Positions 25,174 to 34,458 of a DNA stretch of 59,144 bases are shown here, piece by piece. The stretch is taken from assembly GCF_021283305.1 (NCBI RefSeq), contig NZ_JAJSOK010000045.1, positions 1 through 59,144 of the forward strand, in the 5' to 3' direction. The first letter of the stretch is position 1, and each line of letters begins with the position of its first letter. The position numbers and the translations under genes were made by a program. The notes below the pieces were generated by a model, which did no database searches, was not told the origin of the DNA, and saw only the letters and a program-made list of their open reading frames with translations. The stretch comes from Pseudonocardia kujensis. Its GTDB lineage: Bacteria; Actinomycetota; Actinomycetes; Mycobacteriales; Pseudonocardiaceae.

Positions 25174-27204
25174 CTACGGTTCGGCGAGCCAGGCGAATCC
25201 CAGGGCGGGGAGATGGGCGCGGCCGTCGTGGACCTGGATCGGCCCGTCCGGGCCGAGCACGGTGTCGAGCCCCGCGACCAGGCCCGCGTCGACCGAGGCG
25301 GGGTGCTCGGCGAAGTTGGCCAGGCCGAGGAAGGTGCCGCTGCGGGGATGGCGTCGACGCCAGGCGAGGACGTGCGGGTCGTCGAGCACGAGCACCTCGG
25401 CGGGAGCGCCGGCGTGCAGGGCGAGCAGCTCGGCGCGGGTGGCGGCGAGCCGGCGCAGCCAGCCGGACACCCGGCCCTCCACCGAGGTGGCGTCGTGCCG
25501 GCGGGCGAAGGCGCCGGCGTCGAGCCAGGGCCGGTGCATCCAGCGGTTGTCGGCGGCGCGGGCGGGGTCGGCGAGGTAGGAGTGGTCGTTGCGGAGGGCG
25601 AGCTCGTCGCCCATGTACAGCAAGGGCACCCCGCCGTACGCATAGGCGACCGCGTACAGCAGCACCAGGCGCCGGATCCCGGCCTCGAGCCCGCCGCCGT
25701 CGCCGACGTCGAGGGCCTGCTCGATGCCGCAGAGCGAGGCGGCGGTGCCCGAGATGCGGGCGTCGCCGGTCTCCGGGTTCTCCTGGAACAGCGCGCCGCG
25801 GGCGAAGGAACCCGGGAAACGGCCGGAGTAGAAGTCGTTGAGGAACCGCCGGTGCGCGGGGCCGGTCCAGCCGACGGCGGCGGCGTCGACGTCGCTGACC
25901 GCCCAGCCGATGTCGTCGTGGCATCGGACGTAGGTGGCCCAGGAGGCCTCGTGCGGGATCGGGTCCATGCGCCGCAACGCCTGCACCGCGAGCCGCGCGT
26001 CCTTCGTCGCCAGGCACGACCACAGCAGCACCATCAGCTGGTTGTGGTAGGCCAGCTCGCACTCGGGCCGGTGCCGGGGGTGCCCGCCGAGGTAGGGCAC
26101 GAGGTCCTCCGGCGCGACGATCGCCTCGGCCTTGAACACGGTCGCCGGGGCGGCGAGCTTCACCGCGGCGTGCAGGGCCTGCAGGATGTCGTGCACCTCG
26201 GGCTGGTTCTGGCAGTTGGTGCCCAGCCGCTTGCCCAGGAACGGCACGGCGTCCATCCGGAAGATCTCGACGCCGCGGTCGGCCAGCGCCAGCACGGCCC
26301 CCAGCAGCGCCGCGAAGACCTCGGGGTTGGTGTGGTCGAGGTCCCACTGGTAGTCCCAGAAGGTCGTCCACACCCAGCCGCCGGCGCCGTCGCGGGCCTC
26401 CGGGACCCAGGTGAACGAGCCGGGCGCCCGGTCCGGGAAGACGTCGGGGACGGTCGCCTCGTAGGCGTCGGGCAGGGTCCGGTCGGGGAAGGCGATGTAG
26501 AAGCCGGCGTACCGCGGATCACCGGCGAGCCACCCGCGCGCCCACGGGTGCTCGCGCGCGGTGTGGTTGAGGACCAGGTCCACGCACAGGCTCATCCCCC
26601 GTGCCCGCAGCGCCCCCGCCAGCTCCTCCAGGTCGCCGAGGGTGCCGAGCCGGGGGTCGACGGCGCCGTGGTCGGCCACGGCGTAGCCGCCGTCGTTCTC
26701 CCCCTCCCGGGGGCGCAGCAGCGGCATGAGGTGCAGGTAGGTCACGCCCAGCTCGGCGAGGTGGTCGAGGCGGGCGTGCAGGCCGCGCAGCGTGCCGGCG
26801 AACCGGTCGGTGTAGGCGACGTACCCGACCATCCGCGGCTCCTGGTACCAGCGGAGGTGCACCTCGCGACGGCGGTCCAGCTCGCGCATCGGCGCCGGTC
26901 GGGCGGCCGCGGCGGCGAGCGCGTCGCGGACGAGGCGGGCGGCGAGGGCGTCGGTGTCGTGGCGGTCGCCGTAGAGGGCGTCGAGGGGCAGGTGCAGGTC
27001 GGGGAACCACAGCTCGAGGCGGGCCAGGAACCCGACGGCCTCGGCCCGGCCGAGCGCCTCCTCGGCCTCGGGCCGCAGGGCGGGCAGGAGGGACCGCAGG
27101 CAGGCGGCCGCCGCGCGGCGCCGCTCGGCGTCGGGACGGCGGCGGCGGGCGTCGGGATCCGGCGCGCCGCCGGGGAGCGGCGCCGGCCCCTCGCGGTCGA
27201 TCAT
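25174..27204 (-). CDS. Amylosucrase (GH13 subfamily 4)
   Basis: A 676-aa glycoside hydrolase family 13 enzyme. The N-terminal helical domain (residues about 1-110) is typical of amylosucrases. The barrel has YLHLMPLLRPREGENDGGYAV, nucleophile Asp in GVEIFRMDAVPF, acid/base Glu in VFKAEAI and transition-state Asp in RCHDDIGW. The enzyme uses sucrose to build alpha-1,4-glucan and release fructose, or hydrolyses sucrose. The start is the ATG of MIDREGPAPLPG. It has no sugar transporter beside it. It is likely cytoplasmic, as no signal peptide is present. Confidence 0.9.
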   Translation of the reverse strand: MIDREGPAPLPGGAPDPDARRRRPDAERRRAAAACLRSLLPALRPEAEEALGRAEAVGFLARLELWFPDLHLPLDALYGDRHDTDALAARLVRDALAAAAARPAPMRELDRRREVHLRWYQEPRMVGYVAYTDRFAGTLRGLHARLDHLAELGVTYLHLMPLLRPREGENDGGYAVADHGAVDPRLGTLGDLEELAGALRARGMSLCVDLVLNHTAREHPWARGWLAGDPRYAGFYIAFPDRTLPDAYEATVPDVFPDRAPGSFTWVPEARDGAGGWVWTTFWDYQWDLDHTNPEVFAALLGAVLALADRGVEIFRMDAVPFLGKRLGTNCQNQPEVHDILQALHAAVKLAAPATVFKAEAIVAPEDLVPYLGGHPRHRPECELAYHNQLMVLLWSCLATKDARLAVQALRRMDPIPHEASWATYVRCHDDIGWAVSDVDAAAVGWTGPAHRRFLNDFYSGRFPGSFARGALFQENPETGDARISGTAASLCGIEQALDVGDGGGLEAGIRRLVLLYAVAYAYGGVPLLYMGDELALRNDHSYLADPARAADNRWMHRPWLDAGAFARRHDATSVEGRVSGWLRRLAATRAELLALHAGAPAEVLVLDDPHVLAWRRRHPRSGTFLGLANFAEHPASVDAGLVAGLDTVLGPDGPIQVHDGRAHLPALGFAWLAEP

Positions 27205-27266
27205 CCGTCCATCCTGCCCCGCCCCGACCCCGTCCGCCGGGAGCGCCGCGCCCGGTCCGGCGCCCC

Positions 27267-28514
27267 TCAGTCCCGTCCGTCGACGGTCCAGCGGCGCAGC
27301 TCCCGCGCCGTCACGCCGACGAGCGCCACGCACACGACGCACGCGGCACCACCGGTCGCCGCGGCCGGCTCGGGGCCGACGTACCCGGCGACGAGCCCGG
27401 CGCGGGCGTTGCCGATCCCGGGCGCGCCGACCCCGACGACGTACTCCGCGGCACTGACCCGCCCGAGGTGCGAGTCCGGCGTCGCGAGCTGGATCAGCGT
27501 GCCGCGGGAGATCACCGAGACGGTGTCGGCCGCCCCGGCCACGGCGAGGCAGACCAGACCGGCCACCAGGCCGTCGACCAGCCCGAACGCGGCGAGTGCC
27601 AGCCCCCACAGCCCCGCCGCCCACACCATCACGAGGCCGGGCCGCCGGGCCCGCGTGGCCGGCCCCGACGTCAGCGCGGCGACGATCCCGCCCGCCGCGA
27701 TCGCCGACAGGAACAGCCCGAGCGTGCGGGGGTCGTCGCCGAAGCGCTCGGCGTTGAGCGCCGGGAAGAGGGCGACGGGCATCGCGAGGAGGGTCTGCGC
27801 CAGGTCGGTGGCGAGGGCCGCGCGCAGGACCGGGGTGCGCAGCAGGACCTGCCAGCCCTCGACCGTGTCGCGCAGCCCCGCTGCGAGTCCCCGCCCCGCG
27901 TCGGTCCGGTCCGGACGCATCGCGGGGAGCCGCGCGACGCCGTAGAGCGACAGGGCCGTGGCCGCGGCGTCGAGGCCGTAGGCCGCGGTGGTCCCCCACC
28001 CCGCGACGAGCAGGCCGGCCAGGGCGGGTCCGACCAGCATCGCGGCCTGGAACGCGATGTGGTTGAGGGCGAGTGCCGGGCCGACCTGGCCGCGCGGGAG
28101 CAGCCGCGGCACGAAGGTCCGCCGGGCCGACGAGCCGAGCGCGGTGGCGGCCGTCTGCGCCGCGACCAGCGCGAGGACCAGTGCCCACGAGCGCAGACCG
28201 ATCGCCGCCTGCAGCGCGAGCAGCCCTGCGACGACGGCCGCCGCCGCGCTGGTGACCAGCACCAGCCGGCGGCGGTCCAGGGCGTCGGCGAGGGTGCCGC
28301 CGAGGGTGCCGAACACGGCGATCGGCACGCCCGTCGCCAGCCCGACCACGCCGACCAGCACCGGGCTCGCCGTCAGCTCCCAGACCTGGGTGAGCACGGC
28401 CACCACCGCGACCTGACCGCTGAAGGTCGACGCCGTCGTGCCGACCCAGAGCCGCCGGAACCCGGGATGACCGCGCAGGGGCCGGGTGTCGAGGACCCGG
28501 TCGAGCGCGCTCAC
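27267..28514 (-). CDS. MFS transporter (enterobactin-exporter/MdfA-like efflux type)
   Basis: A 415-aa major facilitator with about 12 hydrophobic helices, beginning RPLRGHPGFRRLWVGTTAS, as in EntS-like exporters. The conserved loop GGTLADALDRRRLVL lies after helix 2. The GTG start overlaps the MarR stop (GTGA), so the pair forms an operon and the MarR protein likely controls export of a toxic small molecule. Substrate unknown. Confidence 0.87.
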   Translation of the reverse strand: MSALDRVLDTRPLRGHPGFRRLWVGTTASTFSGQVAVVAVLTQVWELTASPVLVGVVGLATGVPIAVFGTLGGTLADALDRRRLVLVTSAAAAVVAGLLALQAAIGLRSWALVLALVAAQTAATALGSSARRTFVPRLLPRGQVGPALALNHIAFQAAMLVGPALAGLLVAGWGTTAAYGLDAAATALSLYGVARLPAMRPDRTDAGRGLAAGLRDTVEGWQVLLRTPVLRAALATDLAQTLLAMPVALFPALNAERFGDDPRTLGLFLSAIAAGGIVAALTSGPATRARRPGLVMVWAAGLWGLALAAFGLVDGLVAGLVCLAVAGAADTVSVISRGTLIQLATPDSHLGRVSAAEYVVGVGAPGIGNARAGLVAGYVGPEPAAATGGAACVVCVALVGVTARELRRWTVDGRD

Positions 28515-28999
28515 CCGCCGCCGGTCCCGGCGAGGTGCGCCCGGATGCGGTCGAGGAAGGGGCGCTCGTGCAGCGCGGCCGCGACGTCGGAGATCACCCG
28601 GGTCATCGGGTACGGCAGGGCGGCGTCGAGCTCGGCGAAGGCCGCCTCGGTGGCGCGCCACTCCGCCTCCAGGAAGGGCACGAGCGCGCGGCCCTTCTCC
28701 GTGAGCACGACCTCGCGGGTGCGCGCGTCGGCGCCGGGCGCGGTCTCGACCAGCCCTTCCTTGCGCATCTCGGTGACGGTCTGGCTCATCGCCGAGTGCG
28801 TGACGTCGAGCTGCGCCGCCAGCTCCTTGATCGGGATCGGGCCGCGGTGGTGGAGTCGGATCAGCGCCATGCTGAACCGGGTGCGCACGCCGCGGACCCC
28901 GCGCTCGGCGTAGAGCTCGGCGATCGCGGCGTCCATCGTGTCGAGCAGGTCCTTGAGCGGCCGCAGCCAGCTCTCGAGCGTGGGGTCCGACGATGTCAC
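28511..28999 (-). CDS. MarR-family transcriptional regulator
   Basis: A 162-aa winged-helix regulator. The DNA-binding part spans about residues 50-110 (PIPIKELAAQLDVTHSAMSQTVTEMRKEGLVE, then RTREVVLTEKGRALV). It starts with GTG at 28999 inside a perfect operator palindrome. A TATATT -10 element lies just upstream, so the transcript is probably leaderless and the protein represses itself and the coupled MFS gene. Confidence 0.9.
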   Translation of the reverse strand: MTSSDPTLESWLRPLKDLLDTMDAAIAELYAERGVRGVRTRFSMALIRLHHRGPIPIKELAAQLDVTHSAMSQTVTEMRKEGLVETAPGADARTREVVLTEKGRALVPFLEAEWRATEAAFAELDAALPYPMTRVISDVAAALHERPFLDRIRAHLAGTGGG

Positions 29000-29020
29000 A
29001 GTGCTAATATAACAGCACTG
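28999..29020 (-). promoter_or_regulatory. MarR autoregulatory operator and leaderless promoter
   Basis: CAGTGCT (28999-29005) and AGCACTG (29014-29020) form a perfect 7-bp inverted repeat with an 8-bp AT-rich spacer. On the minus strand the spacer holds TATATT, a -10 element 6-7 nt from the GTG start. Binding of MarR would block the promoter directly. Confidence 0.75.
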
Positions 29021-29108
29021 TCAGAACCGGCGCGGCCGACACGGCGGGTCCGCTGCCCGACGGCACCCGCGGGCTCGGGCACGATGGGCTCATGACCGAG
29101 GGCGCCGC

Positions 29109-29891
29109 GTGAACCGCACCGCGGCGACCCTGCTGTCGCTCCTGCTCGTCGGGGTGCTCGTGGTGGGCGGCGTGCTCTGGTGGACGAACACGCGCCCCGA
29201 ACCGAAGTGCGTGGTGACGGGGGCGGGGCGGTCGGTGTCGCTGACCCTCGAGCAGGCGGACTACGCCGCGACGATCGGCGGGGTCGGCTACGCCGAAGGC
29301 CTGCCGGACCACGCCGTCACCGTGGCGATCGCGACCGCGCTGCAGGAGTCCCGGCTGCGGAACCTCACCGGCGGCGACCGCGACTCGGCCGGCCTCTTCC
29401 AGCAACGGCCGAGCCAGGGCTGGGGCACGTACGCGCAGGTCACCGACCCGGTGTACGCGGCGCAGGCCTTCTACCGGGCACTGAAGAAGCTGCCGGACTG
29501 GCAGGACGTGTCGGTCACCGAGGCCGCCCAGCTCGTCCAGCGCTCGGCCGCCCCCGACGCCTACGCCCAGTGGGAGCCGCAGGCCCGCGCGATCGCCGGC
29601 GCCCTCACCGGGCAGGAGCCCGCGGCGCTGCGCTGCCAGGACCTCACGCCGCAGTCCCCACCCGACGACGTCGCCGCCGTCGCCGCGCAGGAGCTCGGCA
29701 CCGCGCGGCTCAGCGGACCGCAGCCGGCGCAGCGGGGCTGGGCGATCGCGAGCTGGCTCGTGGCGCACGCCGCCCGGTTCGGCCTGTCCGAGGTGAGCTA
29801 CGACGGCCGCACGTGGTCGGCCGAGGAGGGCACGTGGAACACCGCCGGTCCCCCCGACGGCCGGCTCTCCCTGGTCCGCGACCAGCCCTGA
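29109..29891 (+). CDS. Membrane-anchored lytic-transglycosylase-like protein
   Basis: A 260-aa protein with an N-terminal signal anchor (LLSLLLVGVLVVGGVLWW, about residues 8-25). A lysozyme-like fold follows: ATALQESRLRNL holds the candidate catalytic Glu, then GDRDSAGLFQQRPSQGWG and DPVYAAQAFYRAL. Homologues are often mislabelled heavy-metal transporters. It should face the cell wall. The GTG start is leaderless or nearly so; the spacing to the MarR gene (divergent) is about 110 bp. Confidence 0.75.
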   Translation: MNRTAATLLSLLLVGVLVVGGVLWWTNTRPEPKCVVTGAGRSVSLTLEQADYAATIGGVGYAEGLPDHAVTVAIATALQESRLRNLTGGDRDSAGLFQQRPSQGWGTYAQVTDPVYAAQAFYRALKKLPDWQDVSVTEAAQLVQRSAAPDAYAQWEPQARAIAGALTGQEPAALRCQDLTPQSPPDDVAAVAAQELGTARLSGPQPAQRGWAIASWLVAHAARFGLSEVSYDGRTWSAEEGTWNTAGPPDGRLSLVRDQP

Positions 29892-29927
29892 CGGCTCGAC
29901 CCCGCCGATCGGCGCCGACGGGTCCGG

Positions 29928-31160
29928 TCAGGAGCAGACCGGGGCCGCTCGGCGGGCCGCGCGGGCCAGGGCCAGCCGCAGGACCAGGGCCGCGGCGGTG
30001 ATCACCACGATGACCAGCGCGTAGACCTCGGCCGTGAGCCGCAGGCCGAACGCGGTGCCGGCGAACCCGGCCGCCACTGCCGGGACGCTGAAGGCCACGT
30101 AGGAGATCACGAAGGCGACGGCGAACAGCGCCCCGCGCTCGTGCGGCGCGGCGATCCGGGCGAAGGTGCCGAAGGTCGCCAGCGCCGCCGCCCCGAACCC
30201 GACGCCCGCGACCAGGGTCCCGAGCGCCGCGACGGCGATGAGCCCGGTCGTCAGGCCGACCAGGGTGACGAGGGTGCCCAGGCCGAGCAGCGCGGCGGCG
30301 GGCGCCAGCAGCTGCACCGCCGACCGGTTGCGCAGCAGGAACGCGGTGGCCGCGCCGGTGCCGCACAGCAGCGTCACGACGAAGCCGCCGACGAGATGGT
30401 TGCGCAGGTCGAACAGCCCGGCCGTGACCGACGGCCCGAGGGAGAGGTACAGCCCGCCCAACGCCCAGCTCGCGATCATCACCGGCACCACCGGGGCGAC
30501 CTCGGCCCGCAGCCGGGCCGGCACGCCGACCTTCGGGCGCAGCGACCCCAGGGCACCCGGCCGCCGTGCGGACGTCTCGGGCATGAGCGCGACCACCACC
30601 GCCGCCAGCCCCATCCCGGCCAGGAGCAGGGCGTACACGAACCGCGTGGGCGCGGGCCCGAACTCCACGAGCGCACCGCAGCCCAGCGCGCCCAGCGCGA
30701 GCCCGGTCGTCGGGGCGACGGAGTTGACCACGCCGGCCCGCCCGGGCGCGGCCGGCGACTCGAGGTCGACCAGTGCCGCACCGAGCGTCGTCATCGCGAC
30801 GCCGGTGGCGACGCCCTGGAGGAACCGCGCGACCGAGAGCACGACCACGTCGCCGGCCAGCACGAACAGCACCAGCGCCACGATCTCCAGCAGGATCGCA
30901 CCGAAGAGGACGGGCCGGCGGCCGACATGGTCGGACAGCGCGCCCACGACCAGGAGCGAGCCCAGCAGGCCGACCACATAGATGGCGAACACCACCGTGA
31001 GCACCGTCGGCGTGAAGCCCCACAGCTGCTGGTAGACGACGTAGAGCGGGGACGGCGCGCTCGACGCCGCCAGGAACAGCGTGATCATCGCGGCCACGCC
31101 CGCGAAGTACGGCCCCCGCAACCGGATGTCCCGGGCCGTCGCCCTTGTCGTGACCGACAT
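29928..31160 (-). CDS. MFS efflux transporter
   Basis: A 410-aa major facilitator with about 12 helices; SAPSPLYVVYQQLWGF and GALSDHVGRRPVLFGA (the A-like loop) are seen early. It is divergent from a TetR-family regulator across a 111-bp gap full of inverted repeats, the standard arrangement for a repressor-controlled drug exporter. ATG chosen after GAGGCGAGC; an in-frame ATG at 31223 lies within the operator region and is less likely. Confidence 0.88.
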   Translation of the reverse strand: MSVTTRATARDIRLRGPYFAGVAAMITLFLAASSAPSPLYVVYQQLWGFTPTVLTVVFAIYVVGLLGSLLVVGALSDHVGRRPVLFGAILLEIVALVLFVLAGDVVVLSVARFLQGVATGVAMTTLGAALVDLESPAAPGRAGVVNSVAPTTGLALGALGCGALVEFGPAPTRFVYALLLAGMGLAAVVVALMPETSARRPGALGSLRPKVGVPARLRAEVAPVVPVMIASWALGGLYLSLGPSVTAGLFDLRNHLVGGFVVTLLCGTGAATAFLLRNRSAVQLLAPAAALLGLGTLVTLVGLTTGLIAVAALGTLVAGVGFGAAALATFGTFARIAAPHERGALFAVAFVISYVAFSVPAVAAGFAGTAFGLRLTAEVYALVIVVITAAALVLRLALARAARRAAPVCS

Positions 31161-31184
31161 GCTCGCCTCGCAAGTTCGTGCAGC

Positions 31185-31228
31185 GATCTGTGCGTTAACG
31201 CTGTCACCGTAGCACGAACGCACAGATC
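31185..31228. promoter_or_regulatory. TetR operator between MFS and TetR genes
   Basis: GATCTGTGCGTT (31185-31196) and AACGCACAGATC (31217-31228) are perfect 12-bp inverted arms separated by 20 bp. A second, shorter palindrome (ATTGC at 31230 with GCAAT at 31249) lies closer to the TetR start. Both fall between the divergent start codons. Confidence 0.75.
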
Positions 31229-31271
31229 ATTGCGTTAGCTTGACGCAGCAATCGGTGCAATAATCGCCTAC

Positions 31272-31862
31272 ATGGCTGCATCCACGCCGGTCAAGGGCAC
31301 GCACACCCCGAGCGCGGGCACCGGGTCGCGCCCCGGCGGGCGCTCGGCGCGGGTGCGTGCGGCCGTGCACCGGGCCGTCGAGGAGCTGCTCGCCGAGGAG
31401 GTGGGCGACGGGCTGACCATCCCGGCCGTCGCCGCCCGGGCGGGCGTGCACGCGACCACCCTCTACCGCCGCTGGGGCTCGGTGGGCGAGCTGCTGGCCG
31501 ACGCCGCGACCAGCCGGTTCTCCGGCGACGTCGTCGTCCCCGACACCGGGTCGCTGCGCGGGGACCTGCAGCGCTGGGCGGCCGACGTCGCCACCGACCT
31601 CGCCGACCCGGACGTCCTCGCCCTGATGCGGGCCACGCTCGGCGCCGGCGGCGAGCAGGGCGCCTGCGCCTGCCGCGGCGACCGGGAGGACCAGCTCGCG
31701 GCGATGATCGCGCGGGAGGAGGCGCGGGGCGGCGCCGTCCCCACCGTCGAGCGGGCGGCCGACGCGCTGCTCGGGCCGCTGTACTACCGGGCGATCTTCA
31801 CCGGCGAGCCGGGCTCGCCGGGCTGGGCGCGCGGGCTCGTCGACGCGCTCCTGCCGGACTGA
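31272..31862 (+). CDS. TetR-family transcriptional regulator
   Basis: A 196-aa regulator with an N-terminal helix-turn-helix (LTIPAVAARAGVHATTLYRRWGSVGELLADA, about residues 48-78) and a TetR_C-like ligand domain with a CACRGD patch. It is divergent from the MFS exporter and probably represses both genes through the palindromes at 31185-31249. Confidence 0.9.
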   Translation: MAASTPVKGTHTPSAGTGSRPGGRSARVRAAVHRAVEELLAEEVGDGLTIPAVAARAGVHATTLYRRWGSVGELLADAATSRFSGDVVVPDTGSLRGDLQRWAADVATDLADPDVLALMRATLGAGGEQGACACRGDREDQLAAMIAREEARGGAVPTVERAADALLGPLYYRAIFTGEPGSPGWARGLVDALLPD

Positions 31863-31872
31863 CGGCGGGCCG

Positions 31873-33291
31873 CTACCGGTTCGGGCCGCTGCCCACAGGG
31901 GTGACGCGCTCGGCGAGCCGCGCGGAGTAGATCGAGTAGCCGTCCACCCACCGCGACACCGCCGTGGCCACGAGGGTCGCGACCATCATCGGCACCATCA
32001 GGCCGAACCCGCTGTGGGTCAGCTCCAGCACGAGCGCCAGCCCGGCCAGCGGCGCCTGCATGCCGGCCCCGATCATGGCCGCGGCCCCGATCATCGCGTA
32101 GGCGCCGACGGGCGTGCCGGGCCACAGCAGGGACCACGCCCCGCCCAGGCAGGCGCCGAGCGCCGCGCCGGTGGCGAGCGTCGGCGTGAACAGCCCGCCG
32201 GAGGCGCCGCTGCCCAGGCACAGGACCGTGACCAGGGGCTTCAGCACGAACAGCGCGGCGAACAGCCAGAGCGGGCCGATCCCGGCGAAGGCCTGCGCGG
32301 CGATGTCCTGCCCGTTGCCGTAGAGCTGCGGGAAGGCGAGCCCCAGCGCGGCGAGCACCGCGAACGCGGCGAGGGGCGCCACGAGCGCCACCCGGCCGCG
32401 CGGCACCCGGTGCGAGACCCACGCGATCAGACGCACGAAGAGCACCGCGAGCAGGCCGATCAGCACCCCGGCCGGGATGGCCCAGACCAGGGCCGATGCG
32501 GAGAACGCGAAGTCCGGCACACCGGGGTAGATCGGACCGGAGGGCAGGCCGATCCACGCGGTCAGCGTCGCGACGGCCGAGCACGCGAGCGCGGGCAGCA
32601 TCACGGGCAGCCGCACCGCGCCGACCAGCACCTCCGCGGTGAACAACGCCCCGCCGAGGGGCACGTTGTACACACAGGCCAGCCCGGCGCCCGCGCCGCA
32701 GGCCACGAGCAGCCGGCGCTGCGGCGTCGTCAGGCCGGCCCAGCCCGCGAGCAGGCTGCCGCACACCCCGGCCATCAGCTTCGGTGCGGCCTCGCGACCC
32801 AGCGACGCCCCGAGCCCGACCACGGTCACGGAGAGCACGGAGCTCCCGGCGCTGCGGCGGAACCCGAGCCGGCCGTCGCCGGTCCAGACTGCGTCGTCGA
32901 CGTCCGAGCGACCGGGGACGTGGCGACGCAGCAGGAACCACCCGATCCCCCCGATCACCCCCGCGACCAGCAGCGGGAGCACCCGCCGGAGCCAGGAGGC
33001 CCGTTCGACCGCGGCCAGGAAGTCCACGTCCGCGCCGGGCCCGAACGCGAGCCTGGCGACGGTGCCGAGGAGCAGCATCAGCACGATCCCGAACAGGCCC
33101 GCGCCGACGCCGGTCAGCACGACCACCAGCCAGAACCGGACGGTCAGCGGGACGTCGCCGTCGCCGGTGACGTTCGGCTGGTCCATCGCCCCGCGCCCGG
33201 ACGCGATCCGCCTGCGCAGCAACGGCTGCGGCTGCCGGAGGCGTTCGCTGGGCCGTTCCTCGCCACGACGGCCGGACCTGCCGATCCCCAC
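31873..33291 (-). CDS. CLC-family chloride channel/transporter
   Basis: A 472-aa CLC protein with about ten membrane segments. Selectivity motifs are GREAAPK (the gating Glu is kept, though the usual GREGP is altered) and GSGASGGLFTPTLATGAALG; FTAEV aligns with the internal proton-transfer Glu of exchangers. An H+/Cl- exchanger is therefore more likely than a channel. There are no CBS domains. The GTG at 33291 is used; the ATG at 33186 (MDQPNV) is an equally possible start that removes a basic N-terminal extension. Confidence 0.88.
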   Translation of the reverse strand: MGIGRSGRRGEERPSERLRQPQPLLRRRIASGRGAMDQPNVTGDGDVPLTVRFWLVVVLTGVGAGLFGIVLMLLLGTVARLAFGPGADVDFLAAVERASWLRRVLPLLVAGVIGGIGWFLLRRHVPGRSDVDDAVWTGDGRLGFRRSAGSSVLSVTVVGLGASLGREAAPKLMAGVCGSLLAGWAGLTTPQRRLLVACGAGAGLACVYNVPLGGALFTAEVLVGAVRLPVMLPALACSAVATLTAWIGLPSGPIYPGVPDFAFSASALVWAIPAGVLIGLLAVLFVRLIAWVSHRVPRGRVALVAPLAAFAVLAALGLAFPQLYGNGQDIAAQAFAGIGPLWLFAALFVLKPLVTVLCLGSGASGGLFTPTLATGAALGACLGGAWSLLWPGTPVGAYAMIGAAAMIGAGMQAPLAGLALVLELTHSGFGLMVPMMVATLVATAVSRWVDGYSIYSARLAERVTPVGSGPNR

Positions 33292-33339
33292 GTCGGATCA
33301 TCCTGCCCGGACGGGCAGCCGTACCGCGAGACGGGTGCT

Positions 33340-33899
33340 GGCCACACTCCGGGACGCCCGGTGACGCGGTCGTCGCCGACGCCCTCCGCCCGGGCGGGCT
33401 CGCGGCGCTCACCGCCGCCGTTGTCGGCCCCGCCCTGCAGCCCGGCGACCGCGGCTTCGCCGACGCGGTCGCCGGCTCCGACGTCGCCCACGCCCCGGCC
33501 GCGGCCGTGGTGGTCGGCGCGACGAGCACGGACGACGTCGCCGCGGCGGTGCGGTACGCCGCTGCCGGACGCCGGGTGCGAAGCCGTAGCGGCGCGCCGG
33601 CGGGCGGAGGCTCTGGGCGGTCCGCGGAGGCAAGGGCAACTTCGGGATCGTCACCGAGATGGAGTTCCACCTCGTCCCGGTCGCCCGGTTCTTCGGCGGC
33701 GCGCTGACGGTCGGCGCCGGCGCCGGCGCCGGCGCCGACGCCGACGACGCCGCCGCCGTCCTGCACGCCTGGCGCGAGTGGGCCCCCGGGTCTGCCCGAG
33801 GACACCACCACCTCGGTCGCGCTGCTGCGCCTCCCGCTCGAGACGGCCCGCCGGTACTACCCGGCCGGCACCTTCGCCACGAACGTCGTGATCGGCTGA
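33340..33899 (+). pseudogene. Decayed FAD-linked (berberine-bridge type) oxidase
   Basis: Pieces of a BBE-like flavoprotein are visible in two frames. An N-terminal part reads RPGGLAALTAAV, then GDRGFADAVAGSD and AAAVVVGATSTDDVAAAVRYAA. A later part reads LWAVRGGKGNFGIVTEMEF, LVPVARFFGGALTVGAG and a final stretch near VALLRLPL. The central FAD-linking and GGH segment is missing and the frame changes near 33600 and again near 33790, so the gene is broken. A GGCGCC-rich simple repeat lies at 33711-33740. The rest of the 746-bp gap 33292-34037 has no gene. Confidence 0.7.
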
Positions 33900-34037
33900 C
33901 CCGCGCACGGCGCCCGGTCGGCGGAGCCGCGGGACTCGTGCCCCCGGCTCCGCGGTGTGTCCGCAGGGTCGCTGTGGACGCCCTGTGAGCCGGCCCGAGC
34001 CGTGAATCGATCGGCCGCGAACCGGGTACAGTGGCGC

Positions 34038-34415
34038 ATGGCCACTCCGAGCGACGAACGCGCCGCCGGTCACCGGACCCACGGCGGCGACCCCGACTCC
34101 GCCTCCCCGCCCGACGTGCGCGCCGCGGCGACCTCCATCAAGGGCCGGCCGGTCCTCGGCTTCGGCGGCCCGAACTCCGGCACCGGCTCCCACGACGGAC
34201 AGAGCGCCCTGAAGCTGCACCGGGGCATCTCGGTGCTCGCGTTCCTGCTCTGCGTGCTGGTGACCGTGGTGTTCCTGATGGACGGCGCACTCGTCCCCGC
34301 GATCGTCTTCGCCGTGATCGCGCTGGCCTGCGTCGGCATCTTCGGCTGGACCAGCGTGCAGCTGCGCCGCGCGACCGGCACCCACGACCCGGATCGCGAA
34401 CCGTACGTGACCTGA
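34038..34415 (+). CDS. Small two-helix membrane protein
   Basis: A 125-aa protein with a polar N-terminus containing IKGRPVLGFGGPNSGTGSHDG, then two transmembrane helices (about residues 70-88 and 90-108) and a short charged tail. I do not recognise a named family. A GGGTAC at 34024-34029 overlaps TACAGT, a possible -10, giving a very short leader. Confidence 0.7.
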   Translation: MATPSDERAAGHRTHGGDPDSASPPDVRAAATSIKGRPVLGFGGPNSGTGSHDGQSALKLHRGISVLAFLLCVLVTVVFLMDGALVPAIVFAVIALACVGIFGWTSVQLRRATGTHDPDREPYVT

Positions 34416-34458
34416 TCGATACTCCCCGTGACAGTCGCCGACGTCACGGGGAGGACCG

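Noticed and set aside
33711..33740. Tandem GGCGCC units as a regulatory repeat
   Set aside because: They encode Gly-Ala inside the decayed oxidase and are common low-complexity sequence in this GC range.
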